Positions 8,788-17,534 of a stretch of 32,452 bases of DNA are shown here, piece by piece. The notes beneath the pieces are model-generated. The model had not been told where the DNA came from. It searched no databases and saw only the letters and a program-made list of their open reading frames with translations. Position 1 is the first letter of the stretch, and the number at the start of each line of letters is the position of its first letter. Made by a program: the position numbers and the translations under genes. The DNA comes from an uncultured Bacteroidales bacterium (GTDB taxonomy: Bacteria; Bacteroidota; Bacteroidia; Bacteroidales; Muribaculaceae), in assembly GCA_947175535.1 (NCBI GenBank), contig CAMWNF010000016.1:1-32452 (forward strand), in the 5' to 3' direction.

Positions 8788-8793
8788 CATTAT

Positions 8794-11022
8794 ATGAGAA
8801 TGATTGACCGAGAAACCGTTCAACGAATCCTTGATACCGCAGATATTGTCGATGTGGTCAGTGATTTCGTGAGCCTTAAACGCCGCGGAGCAAATTACAT
8901 CGGACTATGCCCGTTCCATAACGAACGCACGCCGTCATTTTCTGTGTCTAAATCTAAAGGTATCTGTAAATGTTTCAGTTGCGGAAAAGGTGGTTCGCCT
9001 GTAAGTTTCATAATGGAAATCGAGCAGATGAGCTATCAGGAAGCGCTACGTTATCTTGCTAAAAAATATAATATAGAGATAGTCGAACATGAGATGAGCG
9101 AGCAGGAACGTGAGGAAGAATCCCAGCGTGAAGCCATGTTTGCGATAAACTCTTTCGCTCTCCAGCATTTCGAGAAAAATCTCACCGACACTCCCGACGG
9201 GAAAGAGATCGGTCTTGCATATTTCAGAAAACGCGGCATCAACGATGCAATGATACAGCGTTTCCATCTCGGTTACTCTCTCGAACAAGGCAATAACCTT
9301 CACGATGAAGCTCTGGCAAAGGGATATAACGAGAAGTATCTTGTCGACACCGGCTTATGCATACGAAACGACAGAGGAACGGTCTATGACCGCTTCAAAG
9401 GGCGTGTGATTTATCCTGTCCACAGCATTTCCGGTAAAGTGGTCGCCTTCGGTGGACGCACACTCCGAAGCGACAAGAGTGTAGCCAAATATGTAAATTC
9501 ACCCGAATCCATTATCTACAGCAAGAGTCGCGAGCTTTACGGCCTCTATCAGGCAAAACAGTCTATCGCCAAGAAAAACAAATGCATTCTTGTCGAAGGC
9601 TACATGGACGTCATTTCGATGCATCAGGCAGGAGTGGAGAATGTCGTAGCATCCTCGGGCACATCTTTGACTGAAGGTCAAATCAGGCTGATACATCGTT
9701 TTACAGACAACATAACCGTCATCTACGACTCAGATGCCGCAGGTATAAAGGCATCCCTTCGCGGTATTGACATGATATTGGCAGAAGGCATAAATGTCAA
9801 AGTCCTCTCACTACCAGACGGTGACGACCCCGACTCTTTCGCTCAGAGTCACAGCGCTCAGGAAGTTGAGGATTATCTTCAGGCAAATGAGACAGACTTC
9901 ATTCGGTTCAAGACAAAAATTCTGCTGAAAGACGCCGCCAATGATCCGATTGCCAGAAGTAAAGTTATCACAGACATTCTACGGACAATCGCAGTCATAC
10001 CTGATGCCGTCACACGGACAGTATATATCGCTGAGTGTTCTCGTAATTTTGGTATTGACGAGCAAGTGCTTATGCTTCAACTGTCAAAACTGATTGCTGA
10101 GCGTCAAGAAAATGCAGAACGCACATCTCGCCAGGCTGAAGCACGCAATAGCATTGCCGATATAGTCGAAACCGATATACAGGAAGTAAAGCCAGACTCC
10201 AGTTCCACCGAAAGCAGCCCGACAAAATCCGAACCCGCACTTAACATACTTTCAGGTCGTGAGAAATTTCTCGAACCATTCGAACGCGAGCTAATTCGGC
10301 TTATTATCAAGTACGGCATGGTCGACCTTTGCGAAGCAGAAGACGAGAAAGGTAATCCGATATATCTGAAACTCATTGACTACATAGGTTATGAACTCCA
10401 GAAGGAAAACATAACCCTTTCAGTTCCATTATACAGTCAGGCATTCGAGATGGTAAAAAACATGGCTGACACAGCATGGACCGAAGATAAAAACACTTGT
10501 ATTCAAAGACTTCAGAAGAAACGCTCCGATGACGAAACCAGTCTACGCGACGAAATAAGACAGGCAGGAATGTCGGTCAGCGATATAAAGGCGAAGGAAG
10601 TCGCGCTTCAGAGCAGGCTTGATAATGAATTCAATCAAGGGCTCAACGACTTTGCCGAACACTATATAGAACAACGTCTCTGTTCATGTGACAACGATGA
10701 TATAAGACGACTGGCAACCGAACTTGTAAGCGAACGTCATAAACTAAGCAAAATCCACTCGAAATACTCGAAGGTCGAGACCGAGAGGGACAGGCTGATT
10801 GAACTCGTGCCCCGCGCTGTCTACGAACTGCTTTACGGTATTCTTGAATTTGACATCAAGGAAACTGAGCGTAATCTCCAAGCCACTTCTGACACCGCTG
10901 TGATAAGAATGCTCATGCAAAAATATATTGAACTGAAAAGGACGCAGCAGGAATTCGCCAAATTTCTCGGTGAACGCATCGTTGCTCCCCGACCAAGAAA
11001 CAAAGTCAGTCCTGCACAATGA
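8794..11022 (+). CDS. dnaG: DNA primase
   Basis: Replicative primase that makes RNA primers for the DnaB-led fork. The CHC2 zinc finger is complete (C39-x2-H42 and C60-x2-C63), followed by the DnaG catalytic core. The TOPRIM segment holds LVEGYMDVISMHQ and the acidic IYDSDAAG metal motif. A low-complexity Ser/Thr/Glu linker near residue 475 leads to the helicase-binding C-terminal domain. The length of 742 aa is somewhat above E. coli DnaG (581 aa), as is usual in Bacteroidota. The ORF track starts at a TTG; I prefer the ATG nine bases later, and the ATG at 8800 (MIDRE) is an equally good alternative. The stop overlaps ispE by 4 bp. Confidence 0.95.
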   Translation: MRMIDRETVQRILDTADIVDVVSDFVSLKRRGANYIGLCPFHNERTPSFSVSKSKGICKCFSCGKGGSPVSFIMEIEQMSYQEALRYLAKKYNIEIVEHEMSEQEREEESQREAMFAINSFALQHFEKNLTDTPDGKEIGLAYFRKRGINDAMIQRFHLGYSLEQGNNLHDEALAKGYNEKYLVDTGLCIRNDRGTVYDRFKGRVIYPVHSISGKVVAFGGRTLRSDKSVAKYVNSPESIIYSKSRELYGLYQAKQSIAKKNKCILVEGYMDVISMHQAGVENVVASSGTSLTEGQIRLIHRFTDNITVIYDSDAAGIKASLRGIDMILAEGINVKVLSLPDGDDPDSFAQSHSAQEVEDYLQANETDFIRFKTKILLKDAANDPIARSKVITDILRTIAVIPDAVTRTVYIAECSRNFGIDEQVLMLQLSKLIAERQENAERTSRQAEARNSIADIVETDIQEVKPDSSSTESSPTKSEPALNILSGREKFLEPFERELIRLIIKYGMVDLCEAEDEKGNPIYLKLIDYIGYELQKENITLSVPLYSQAFEMVKNMADTAWTEDKNTCIQRLQKKRSDDETSLRDEIRQAGMSVSDIKAKEVALQSRLDNEFNQGLNDFAEHYIEQRLCSCDNDDIRRLATELVSERHKLSKIHSKYSKVETERDRLIELVPRAVYELLYGILEFDIKETERNLQATSDTAVIRMLMQKYIELKRTQQEFAKFLGERIVAPRPRNKVSPAQ

Positions 11023-11858
11023 TAGTTTTCCCAAATGCAAAAATAAATCTCGGTCTTAATATCGTAGCCCGTCGTTCGGATGGTTACCACGACCTCGACA
11101 TGGTCATGTTTCCAATTGGTTGGTGCGATATACTTGAGATTGTTCCGTCAAGTGGAGACAAGACCAAATTGACTACAAGCGGTCGACCGGTAAACTGTCT
11201 GCCCGAGAAAAACCTTGTATTCAAAGCATGGTCTCTGCTTAATGAATATGTAGATGGTAACCTGCCGCCTGTCGACATTTTTCTCCATAAAATAATTCCC
11301 GATGGAGCAGGACTCGGAGGAGGCTCGTCAGATGCAGCCTTCACATTAGTGACATTGAACCGGCTTTTCGCTCTTGATTTAAGTGACAGTCAACTTTGTG
11401 AAGTAGCCGCGTGTCTGGGTGCAGACTGTCCTTTCTTCATTTATAACCGTCCGATGTTGTGCCGTGGGACAGGGACTTTAATGACACCCTTTGACGTAAA
11501 CATGGAAGGCATCAAGGCGATATTGATAGCCAAGCCTGAAGCGACAAGTGTTTCGACAGCAGAAGCCTATTCGGGTGTAATACCTGCTGTCCCAAATATA
11601 ACCACTGATATGGTCGTTTCTCAGTTTATGCCGGAGGAATGGACAGACAGACTAATCAACGGCTTCGAAAAGCACATTTTTGAACTAAAACCCGAAATCG
11701 CACAGATCAAGCGATATATACTGGACAGCGGTGCGGTTTATGCATCAATGAGTGGCAGCGGGTCTGCCGTTTATGGACTATTCTCCGATGTCAGTTTGGC
11801 AGAATCGGCAGCCGGATGTCTCAGCCATTGCGCGTGTTTCATTGACAGACTTGGATGA
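11019..11858 (+). CDS. ispE: 4-diphosphocytidyl-2-C-methyl-D-erythritol kinase
   Basis: GHMP-family kinase that phosphorylates CDP-methylerythritol with ATP in the MEP route to isoprenoid precursors. The N-terminus FPNAKINLGL with RRSDGYHDL is the IspE substrate-binding signature. The ATP-binding loop GAGLGGGSSDAA (about 94-105) is intact, and the C-terminal glycine motif SMSGSGSAVYGLF is present. The length of 279 aa is normal. Its ATG overlaps the dnaG stop (ATGA), so translation is coupled to primase. A separate promoter for grpE follows, so the operon is probably dnaG-ispE. Confidence 0.95.
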   Translation: MIVFPNAKINLGLNIVARRSDGYHDLDMVMFPIGWCDILEIVPSSGDKTKLTTSGRPVNCLPEKNLVFKAWSLLNEYVDGNLPPVDIFLHKIIPDGAGLGGGSSDAAFTLVTLNRLFALDLSDSQLCEVAACLGADCPFFIYNRPMLCRGTGTLMTPFDVNMEGIKAILIAKPEATSVSTAEAYSGVIPAVPNITTDMVVSQFMPEEWTDRLINGFEKHIFELKPEIAQIKRYILDSGAVYASMSGSGSAVYGLFSDVSLAESAAGCLSHCACFIDRLG

Positions 11859-11912
11859 ATAATATTGGTGTGAACGATATTGGCTCTTATTTGTTATCAA
11901 AATAAAGAAATT

Positions 11913-11945
11913 TTTGCTGAAACTGAGAGTTTGGCAATGTTTTTG
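11913..11945 (+). promoter_or_regulatory. candidate promoter for grpE-dnaJ
   Basis: TTTG, 21 bp, TGTTTTTG, with one mismatch to TAnnTTTG. It predicts a start near 11952 and a leader of about 36 nt. No CIRCE-type repeat typical of HrcA control was seen. Confidence 0.42.
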
Positions 11946-11987
11946 CTTTAGTAGATAATATAACTCAGACAATAAATACATACCAAT

Positions 11988-12575
11988 ATGGATAAGAATA
12001 ATAAAAATACTCATCACGAGGAAAACGAGCCCAAGCTCAACGATATTGCCCCCGAAATCGCCGACGATTTAGAAGAAGTGGTTGATAATCCGGAAACTCA
12101 GCCTGACGAAGCCGAAACGCTGACAATGCAGCTTGAAGCTACTCAGGAAGCTCTTGAGAAAGAGAAGAAAGAATATCTCTTCCTCATGGCTGAATTTGAC
12201 AATTACCGCAAACGCGTCACGAAGGAAAAAGCAGAAATCATTAAAAACGGCGCTGAGAAAGTCCTTGCCGGACTTCTGCCAATAGTCGATGACTTCGAAC
12301 GCGGCTTGAAAGCCACCAAAGACGCTGACAATGCTGACGCTTTGCGTGAAGGCATGGAATTGATTTACAATAAGCTAATCAAATATCTTGAGTCAAATGG
12401 TGTAAAAGCCATGGATTCGACCGGCAAGGATTTCGACCCCGAATTTCATGAAGCTATCGCTTCAATCCCTGCCCCAACAGAAGACCTCAAAGGCAAAGTC
12501 ATCGACACGACCCAGACAGGCTACACTCTTAACGATAAAGTCCTCCGTCATGCAAAAGTGGCAGTAGGCGAATAA
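11988..12575 (+). CDS. grpE: nucleotide exchange factor GrpE
   Basis: Co-chaperone that releases ADP from DnaK during the Hsp70 cycle. It is 195 aa. An acidic, disordered N-terminus (about 1-40) leads to a long dimerising helix (LEATQEALEKEKKEYLFLMA) and FDNYRKR. The C-terminal beta domain carries FDPEFHEAI and ends in the typical RHAKVAVGE motif. It lies 32 bp upstream of dnaJ and has its own candidate promoter. dnaK itself is not in the window. Confidence 0.95.
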   Translation: MDKNNKNTHHEENEPKLNDIAPEIADDLEEVVDNPETQPDEAETLTMQLEATQEALEKEKKEYLFLMAEFDNYRKRVTKEKAEIIKNGAEKVLAGLLPIVDDFERGLKATKDADNADALREGMELIYNKLIKYLESNGVKAMDSTGKDFDPEFHEAIASIPAPTEDLKGKVIDTTQTGYTLNDKVLRHAKVAVGE

Positions 12576-12607
12576 ATCCGGAAACTCATCCAACAACACC
12601 ATAGATA

Positions 12608-13792
12608 ATGGAAAATAAAAGAGATTATTATGAAGTGCTCGGGGTCTCGAAAACAGCCTCCGACGACGAAATAAAAAAAGCCTACCGAACTCTTGCGCGA
12701 AAATATCACCCCGATGTTAACCCCGGTGATAAGGTAGCGGAAGAAAAGTTCAAGGAAGCTGCTGAGGCTTACGAAGTGCTCAGCAATGCCGAAAAACGTC
12801 AGAAATATGACCAGTTCGGCTTCAATATGGGTCCGCAGGGCTTCCCGGGAGGAGGTCAGGACGGAGGTTTCTATCATGCCGGCGGCATGTCGATGGACGA
12901 TATCTTCTCTATGTTCGGAGATATCTTCGGAGACGTGCGCGGTGGTGGTGGCAGATACAGCGGTTTCGGCTCTGCAACCGGTGGTCGCCAGCGACGTACT
13001 CAGCGTAAAGGCTCCAATCTCCGTATCCATGTAAAAATGACTTTGAAAGACATTCTCCATGGCACTACCAAGACCCTGAAAATCCCGACATTCATGAAAT
13101 GCGACCACTGTAACGGTACAGGCGCAAAGGATGGTACGGCATTCGCAACATGTCCGCAGTGTCATGGCTCCGGCTCCATCACCGAAATGCAACAGACTAT
13201 TTTCGGCGTAAGTCAGGCTCATGTTGAATGTCCCCGTTGTAACGGCACAGGCAAAGTAATTACAGAAAGTTGCCAGTACTGCCGCGGCACGGGTGTTGAG
13301 AAAAAAGACCAGCAGATTACGTTCTCCATTCCTGCCGGTGTCGAAGACGGCAATGTTCTCACTATCGCAGGCAAAGGCAACGCACCTGAACACGGCGGCG
13401 TAAACGGCGACTTGCTCGTAGTTATAGACGAGGTTAAGGATCCCGAACTGATCCGTGACGGAGCAGACGTTATCTATAACCTGATGCTCGACATTCCGAC
13501 TGCCACACTCGGCGGATCGGTCGACGTTCCGACCATCGAAGGCCGTGCCCGCTTGAAGATAGCTCCGGGCACACAACCCGGCAAGATTCTCCGCTTGCGC
13601 GGTAAAGGTCTCCCGACCGGACGCGGTAATGCTCATGGCGACGAACTCGTAAACGTAATGATTTACATTCCCGAAAAACTTTCAGACGCCGAACGCTCAG
13701 CTATTGAAAGCCTTAAAGGTTCGCCCAACATTCAGCCAAGCGAATCAGAAAAGCAACGCCTGTTCTCTAAGTTCAAACATATTTTTGAATAA
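12608..13792 (+). CDS. dnaJ: chaperone protein DnaJ
   Basis: Type I Hsp40 that delivers substrates to DnaK and stimulates its ATPase. Domains in order: the J domain (about 4-70) with HPD at 34-36; a Gly/Phe-rich linker that is unusually rich in Gly-Gly runs; four zinc-binding repeats [24 protein letters not shown] and CQYCRGTG beginning near C165; then two beta-barrel substrate domains. The length of 394 aa is usual. It follows grpE in the same transcription unit and is closed by a strong terminator. Confidence 0.97.
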   Translation: MENKRDYYEVLGVSKTASDDEIKKAYRTLARKYHPDVNPGDKVAEEKFKEAAEAYEVLSNAEKRQKYDQFGFNMGPQGFPGGGQDGGFYHAGGMSMDDIFSMFGDIFGDVRGGGGRYSGFGSATGGRQRRTQRKGSNLRIHVKMTLKDILHGTTKTLKIPTFMKCDHCNGTGAKDGTAFATCPQCHGSGSITEMQQTIFGVSQAHVECPRCNGTGKVITESCQYCRGTGVEKKDQQITFSIPAGVEDGNVLTIAGKGNAPEHGGVNGDLLVVIDEVKDPELIRDGADVIYNLMLDIPTATLGGSVDVPTIEGRARLKIAPGTQPGKILRLRGKGLPTGRGNAHGDELVNVMIYIPEKLSDAERSAIESLKGSPNIQPSESEKQRLFSKFKHIFE

Positions 13793-13811
13793 CATACTCC
13801 CTCGTTAAACA

Positions 13812-13855
13812 GAAAGGTCGACATTACATTTCGTATTGCCGACCTTTTCTTTTTC
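13812..13855 (+). terminator. intrinsic terminator after dnaJ
   Basis: An 8-bp stem (AAAGGTCG / CGACCTTT) with a 19-nt loop is followed by the pyrimidine run TCTTTTTCT. It lies 20 bp after the dnaJ stop. Confidence 0.85.
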
Positions 13856-13864
13856 TACCGTCAC

Positions 13865-14551
13865 TTATTTTGTACATTCTATTTTCTTAATCTTCGACCC
13901 GAAATTATTACCCATTAAAAATTCGGGCAATCCGGATTCTTTTATAAAAAGAGTCCCTATTTCTGTGAGTTTCAACAGCAGGCTGTACTGACAGCGGTCG
14001 GCAAGCGGCATACCTTCAACCTGATTCCAATACAGTTTTTTAAACTTGCAGTTCAAAAGTCTGAACGAATTGCTTGAAGTTATGGTCATAACTTTGGATT
14101 TGAAGTTGAGCAGCGAGGTATTATACTGATAAGTACCGTTATTATAGACCGAAACAAGATTATATTTCGCAGGCACATCTATTATTATCGCCGAAATCAT
14201 TCCGTATGAGGGATTCCACGTCGTCAGTGAGGGATAAAGAAAACTTTGATCCAGTTTCACCTCAAGCGTACCGTCGACGACTTCTGCCGAAATATAAGGC
14301 GAACACACATTATTATATGTTATCGTAGCATTCTCTCCGTCGGTTTCTCGTATCCATATACCCGGATATCCCCAAGTATATATGGTTCTTACCGTCGTTA
14401 TATCAATTATCTTAATCCGCGAAAACTCCGTAAGATCTTTCTTTATAACAGTACGCGGATCATCGTCATCCGTTGCCATAACTGAAAGATTAATTAAAAG
14501 AAAAGAGACGATTACGGCAATTTTCAATAAAACATATTGATATTTTTTCAT
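13865..14551 (-). CDS. exported protein with GIN/DUF2807-like fold
   Basis: 228-residue protein with an N-terminal signal peptide (hydrophobic stretch about 8-26, ending near SVMA). The segment FSRIKI, then ITYNNVCSPYISAEVVDGTLEVKLD resembles the N-terminal strand pattern of the GIN domain (DUF2807, putative adhesin head). The rest (about 120-228) is beta-rich with hydrophobic alternation and few Gly, which is less typical. It probably acts in the periplasm or at the surface, and its function is unknown. It is transcribed alone from a well-matched promoter about 20 nt upstream of its start. The family call is tentative. Confidence 0.6.
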   Translation of the reverse strand: MKKYQYVLLKIAVIVSFLLINLSVMATDDDDPRTVIKKDLTEFSRIKIIDITTVRTIYTWGYPGIWIRETDGENATITYNNVCSPYISAEVVDGTLEVKLDQSFLYPSLTTWNPSYGMISAIIIDVPAKYNLVSVYNNGTYQYNTSLLNFKSKVMTITSSNSFRLLNCKFKKLYWNQVEGMPLADRCQYSLLLKLTEIGTLFIKESGLPEFLMGNNFGSKIKKIECTK

Positions 14552-14576
14552 AATGGTATTATATTGGTTATACTCG

Positions 14577-14608
14577 CAAAGTTAATACTTAAAATTTGTG
14601 AGACCAAA
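14577..14608 (-). promoter_or_regulatory. promoter for the GIN-like gene
   Basis: On the minus strand: TTTG, 20 bp, TAACTTTG, an exact consensus match. The predicted start lies about 20 nt before the ATG. Confidence 0.75.
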
Positions 14609-14632
14609 TCTTTTTCTCATAATACATTTAGC

Positions 14633-14650
14633 TTTGATTTTTCAATCAAA
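14633..14650. repeat. short inverted repeat upstream of the TonB receptor gene
   Basis: TTTGATT-TTTC-AATCAAA, a perfect 7-bp arm repeat located just upstream of the TAACTTTG box of the receptor gene. It could be an operator. It is AT-rich, so chance is possible. Confidence 0.3.
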
Positions 14651-14667
14651 AATCAAAAAATTATGTT

Positions 14668-14675
14668 TAACTTTG
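14668..14675 (+). promoter_or_regulatory. -7 box for the TonB receptor operon
   Basis: TAACTTTG, a consensus match, about 100 bp before the receptor ATG. No TTG lies at 19-21 bp upstream, so the promoter may depend on an activator or be a chance match. Confidence 0.42.
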
Positions 14676-14776
14676 TGAAAAATTAAGCGTGGCTTAATAT
14701 TACTTCTCTGACACAAATTACATATCTAATAATTTAATAACAATCAATTAATTATCACTTAAAATTTTTCATCGCT

Positions 14777-17512
14777 ATGTTAAAGAGACTGTTTCTCTTG
14801 ACCGGTGCCGTTTTATTGGTTGCTGTAGCTGCATTTGCGGCTCCTGCCAACATCAAGTGTGTCGGTCAGGTTGTCGATGAACAGAACGCACCGATGATTG
14901 GCGCAATGATTGTTCCTGACGGTTCAAAGACAGGTACAACCACTGACGTCGACGGTCGTTTTGTTATCTCTGTCCCGGCGGGACAAAAAATCAACATCAG
15001 CTTCGTGGGTTACAAACCCGTTCAGGTTACTGCTGCTGAAAAACTCGGCGTTATTAAAATGACTCCTGACACAAAGATGCTTCAGGACGTTGTCGTAACT
15101 CAGTCTGTAGCCCGTACTCGTCTTACTCCTGTTGCTGCATCTAACGTCACTGCCGCTACAATTGAAACTAAACTCGGCAACCAGGAACTCCCCGAAGTCC
15201 TGAAGACAACTCCCGGTGTCTGGACAACACGTGCCGGCGGTGGTTTTGGCGACGCCAAGACCAATATGCGCGGGTTCAAGTCTGAAAACGTTGCAATCAT
15301 GATTAACGGTGTGCCCATCAACGACATGGAATGGGGCGGCGTTTACTGGAGTAACTGGGCAGGTCTCGGTGACGTTGCTTCAAGCATCCAGACTCAACGC
15401 GGTCTCGGCGCGACAATCGTGTCTACCCCATCTGTCGGCGGTACAATCAACATCACCACTCGTTCTACCGACGCTGAAAAAGGTGGTAGCGTATGGTATG
15501 GCATGGGTAACGACGGCATGAATCAGGTCGGCATGAAGGTTTCAACCGGACTTATGAAAAACGGCTGGGCTCTCACTATCCTCGGTTCTCGCAAATGGGG
15601 TGACGGCTACATTCAGGGCACTCCCTTCAACAGCTACAACTACTTTGCAAACCTTGCATGGAAAATCAATGAGTCTCATCAGCTCTCTTTGACCGCTTTC
15701 GGCGCTCCTCAGGTTCACTATCAGCGCAGCAGCCAGAACGGTCTCACTATCATGGGCTATCAGGACGTTAAGAATTACATGAGCAACGATGTGAGCATGT
15801 ATCGTTACAATCCTACTTTCGGCTACAAGAAAAATGGCGAATGGTACAACTCGTCAAAGAACTTCTACCACAAACCTCAGATTTCTTTGGCTCACAGCTG
15901 GAAGATAAACGACTTCTCTTCACTCTCTACCACTGTCTACGCTTCATTTGCAACCGGTGGAGGTAATTCAGGTCAGGGTAGCGGTCTCGGCTCATATACA
16001 TATCAAGACTGGTATGGTGCAACAGACGGCAAGCTCCACACAAAATTCCTTGCTGCCGATGGAACTTTCGATTATGGAGCAATTCAGGACCTCAATGCCG
16101 CCAGCAACACCGGTTCAGAACTCGTAATGTCGAAGTCCATGAACTCTCACAAGTGGATTGGACTTGTATCATCCTATAAAAACGATATCAATCAGACCAA
16201 TGGTAACCGTCTGGCTCTCACAGGTGGTATTGACGTACGCTACTATATCGGCGAACACAAGAATATCATCACAGACCTTTTCGACGGTGAATACTTCATC
16301 GACTACTCAAGCCGTAGGTACGTAAAGGCTGAGCTTAACAGCGCGGCTCTCAATCCTGCATGGGCTTATGAAAAACTCGGTGTAGGTGATGTCGTTTACC
16401 GTAACTACAACAGTTACATAGTTCAGGAAGGCATCTACGGTCAAGCTGAATATACAATGCTTGACAAAGCCCTCAACCTTGTTGTTTCAGGCGCACTCAA
16501 CAACAATACTTACTGGCGCCGTGACTTCTTCTACTATGACAAGGCTAACGAAAAGTCTGCAACCCGCAACTTCATCGGCGGTACGATTAAGGGCGGTGCT
16601 AACTACAACATCGATTCGAAGAACAATATCTTCTTCAACACCGGTTTCATCAGCCGCGCGCCTTTCTTTGCTGGCGGTGTGTTTGTCAACGCCACCACTT
16701 CTAATATCCTCAATGACAAACCCGTCAACGAAAAAGTATTCTCATTCGAACTCGGCTACGGCTTCAATTCTCCTGCATTCGCTCTTACTGCCAACGCATA
16801 CTACACCAAGTGGATGGATAAGACAACGACTCGCGGTGGTACAGTCAGCCGCGGCGAACACGAAGGAGACCGTTACTTCATGAACATGAACGGCGTGGAT
16901 GCCCGCCACATGGGTGTCGAACTCAATGCAAGCTGGGTACCTGTTCAGTGGATGAACATTCAGGCTATGATTTCTTATGGTGACTGGATTTGGGACTCTA
17001 ACGCAAGCGGTTACTTCTGGAATCAACTCGGTCAGCCTCTTAAGAACACTGATGGCGATTTAGCTACAGGCATCATGGCTCCCGACCACCTCCATGCCAC
17101 TATTGATCAGAAAGGTGTCAAAGTTGGTGGTTCTGCCCAGACAACCGGTTCTGTATCTATCGACTTCATGCCTTTCAAAGGCTTCCGCATCGGTGGTGAC
17201 TGGGTGTTTAACGCCCGTAACTACTCTGACTATCAAATTAGCAGCAGTGACTTCGATAACGGTGGAATTATAAAGGTGGCAGATCCTTGGGAAATTCCCT
17301 GGGGACAGCAGCTTGACCTCAACGCGAGTCTCCGCTTCAAGATTGGCGGTGTCAACGCTACCCTCTACGGTAACGTCTACAATGTATTCAACTACAATTA
17401 CATTGTCGATGCCTACAACAAATCAACCCAGAAAGGCGAATGGGACAATGTATTCCGTGTATTCTACTCTTTCGGTCGCACTTATTCGCTCCGTCTGAAG
17501 ATTAATTTCTAA
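14777..17512 (+). CDS. TonB-dependent outer membrane receptor
   Basis: Outer membrane active transporter of 911 aa. The signal peptide (about 1-22) is followed by a carboxypeptidase-regulatory-like beta domain (about 25-95, GQVVDEQNAPMIGAMIV to ISFVGYKP), which is typical of Bacteroidota receptors. The plug domain has the LPEVLKTTPGVW, RGFKSENVAIMINGVPIND and GGTINI signatures. A 22-strand barrel with many aromatic-rich strands follows and ends in the terminal-Phe motif SLRLKINF. The partner gene 22 bp downstream is a large lipoprotein rather than SusD, so this is not a standard Sus-type glycan system. Substrate is unknown; a metal chelate, peptide or cofactor is as likely as a glycan. Confidence 0.93.
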   Translation: MLKRLFLLTGAVLLVAVAAFAAPANIKCVGQVVDEQNAPMIGAMIVPDGSKTGTTTDVDGRFVISVPAGQKINISFVGYKPVQVTAAEKLGVIKMTPDTKMLQDVVVTQSVARTRLTPVAASNVTAATIETKLGNQELPEVLKTTPGVWTTRAGGGFGDAKTNMRGFKSENVAIMINGVPINDMEWGGVYWSNWAGLGDVASSIQTQRGLGATIVSTPSVGGTINITTRSTDAEKGGSVWYGMGNDGMNQVGMKVSTGLMKNGWALTILGSRKWGDGYIQGTPFNSYNYFANLAWKINESHQLSLTAFGAPQVHYQRSSQNGLTIMGYQDVKNYMSNDVSMYRYNPTFGYKKNGEWYNSSKNFYHKPQISLAHSWKINDFSSLSTTVYASFATGGGNSGQGSGLGSYTYQDWYGATDGKLHTKFLAADGTFDYGAIQDLNAASNTGSELVMSKSMNSHKWIGLVSSYKNDINQTNGNRLALTGGIDVRYYIGEHKNIITDLFDGEYFIDYSSRRYVKAELNSAALNPAWAYEKLGVGDVVYRNYNSYIVQEGIYGQAEYTMLDKALNLVVSGALNNNTYWRRDFFYYDKANEKSATRNFIGGTIKGGANYNIDSKNNIFFNTGFISRAPFFAGGVFVNATTSNILNDKPVNEKVFSFELGYGFNSPAFALTANAYYTKWMDKTTTRGGTVSRGEHEGDRYFMNMNGVDARHMGVELNASWVPVQWMNIQAMISYGDWIWDSNASGYFWNQLGQPLKNTDGDLATGIMAPDHLHATIDQKGVKVGGSAQTTGSVSIDFMPFKGFRIGGDWVFNARNYSDYQISSSDFDNGGIIKVADPWEIPWGQQLDLNASLRFKIGGVNATLYGNVYNVFNYNYIVDAYNKSTQKGEWDNVFRVFYSFGRTYSLRLKINF

Positions 17513-17534
17513 CCAATAGCGACTATTATCAATC

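Larger units (their letters stand above)
8295..8793. other. AT-rich intergenic region between the sulfatase and dnaG
   Basis: About 490 bp with no long ORF. The left part (8295-8570) is very AT-rich and I see nothing in it beyond a weak -7 box for the sulfatase. The right part holds a well-formed plus-strand promoter, an 18-codon ORF, two competing hairpins and a second -7 box immediately before dnaG, each listed separately. Confidence 0.7.

Noticed and set aside
11859-11987. CIRCE/HrcA operator upstream of grpE
   Set aside because: No TTAGCACTC-N9-GAGTGCTAA-type repeat is present in the gap.
12548-13636. 362-aa minus-strand ORF opposite dnaJ
   Set aside because: It mirrors the codon bias of dnaJ on the other strand, shows repetitive composition and has no recognisable domain.
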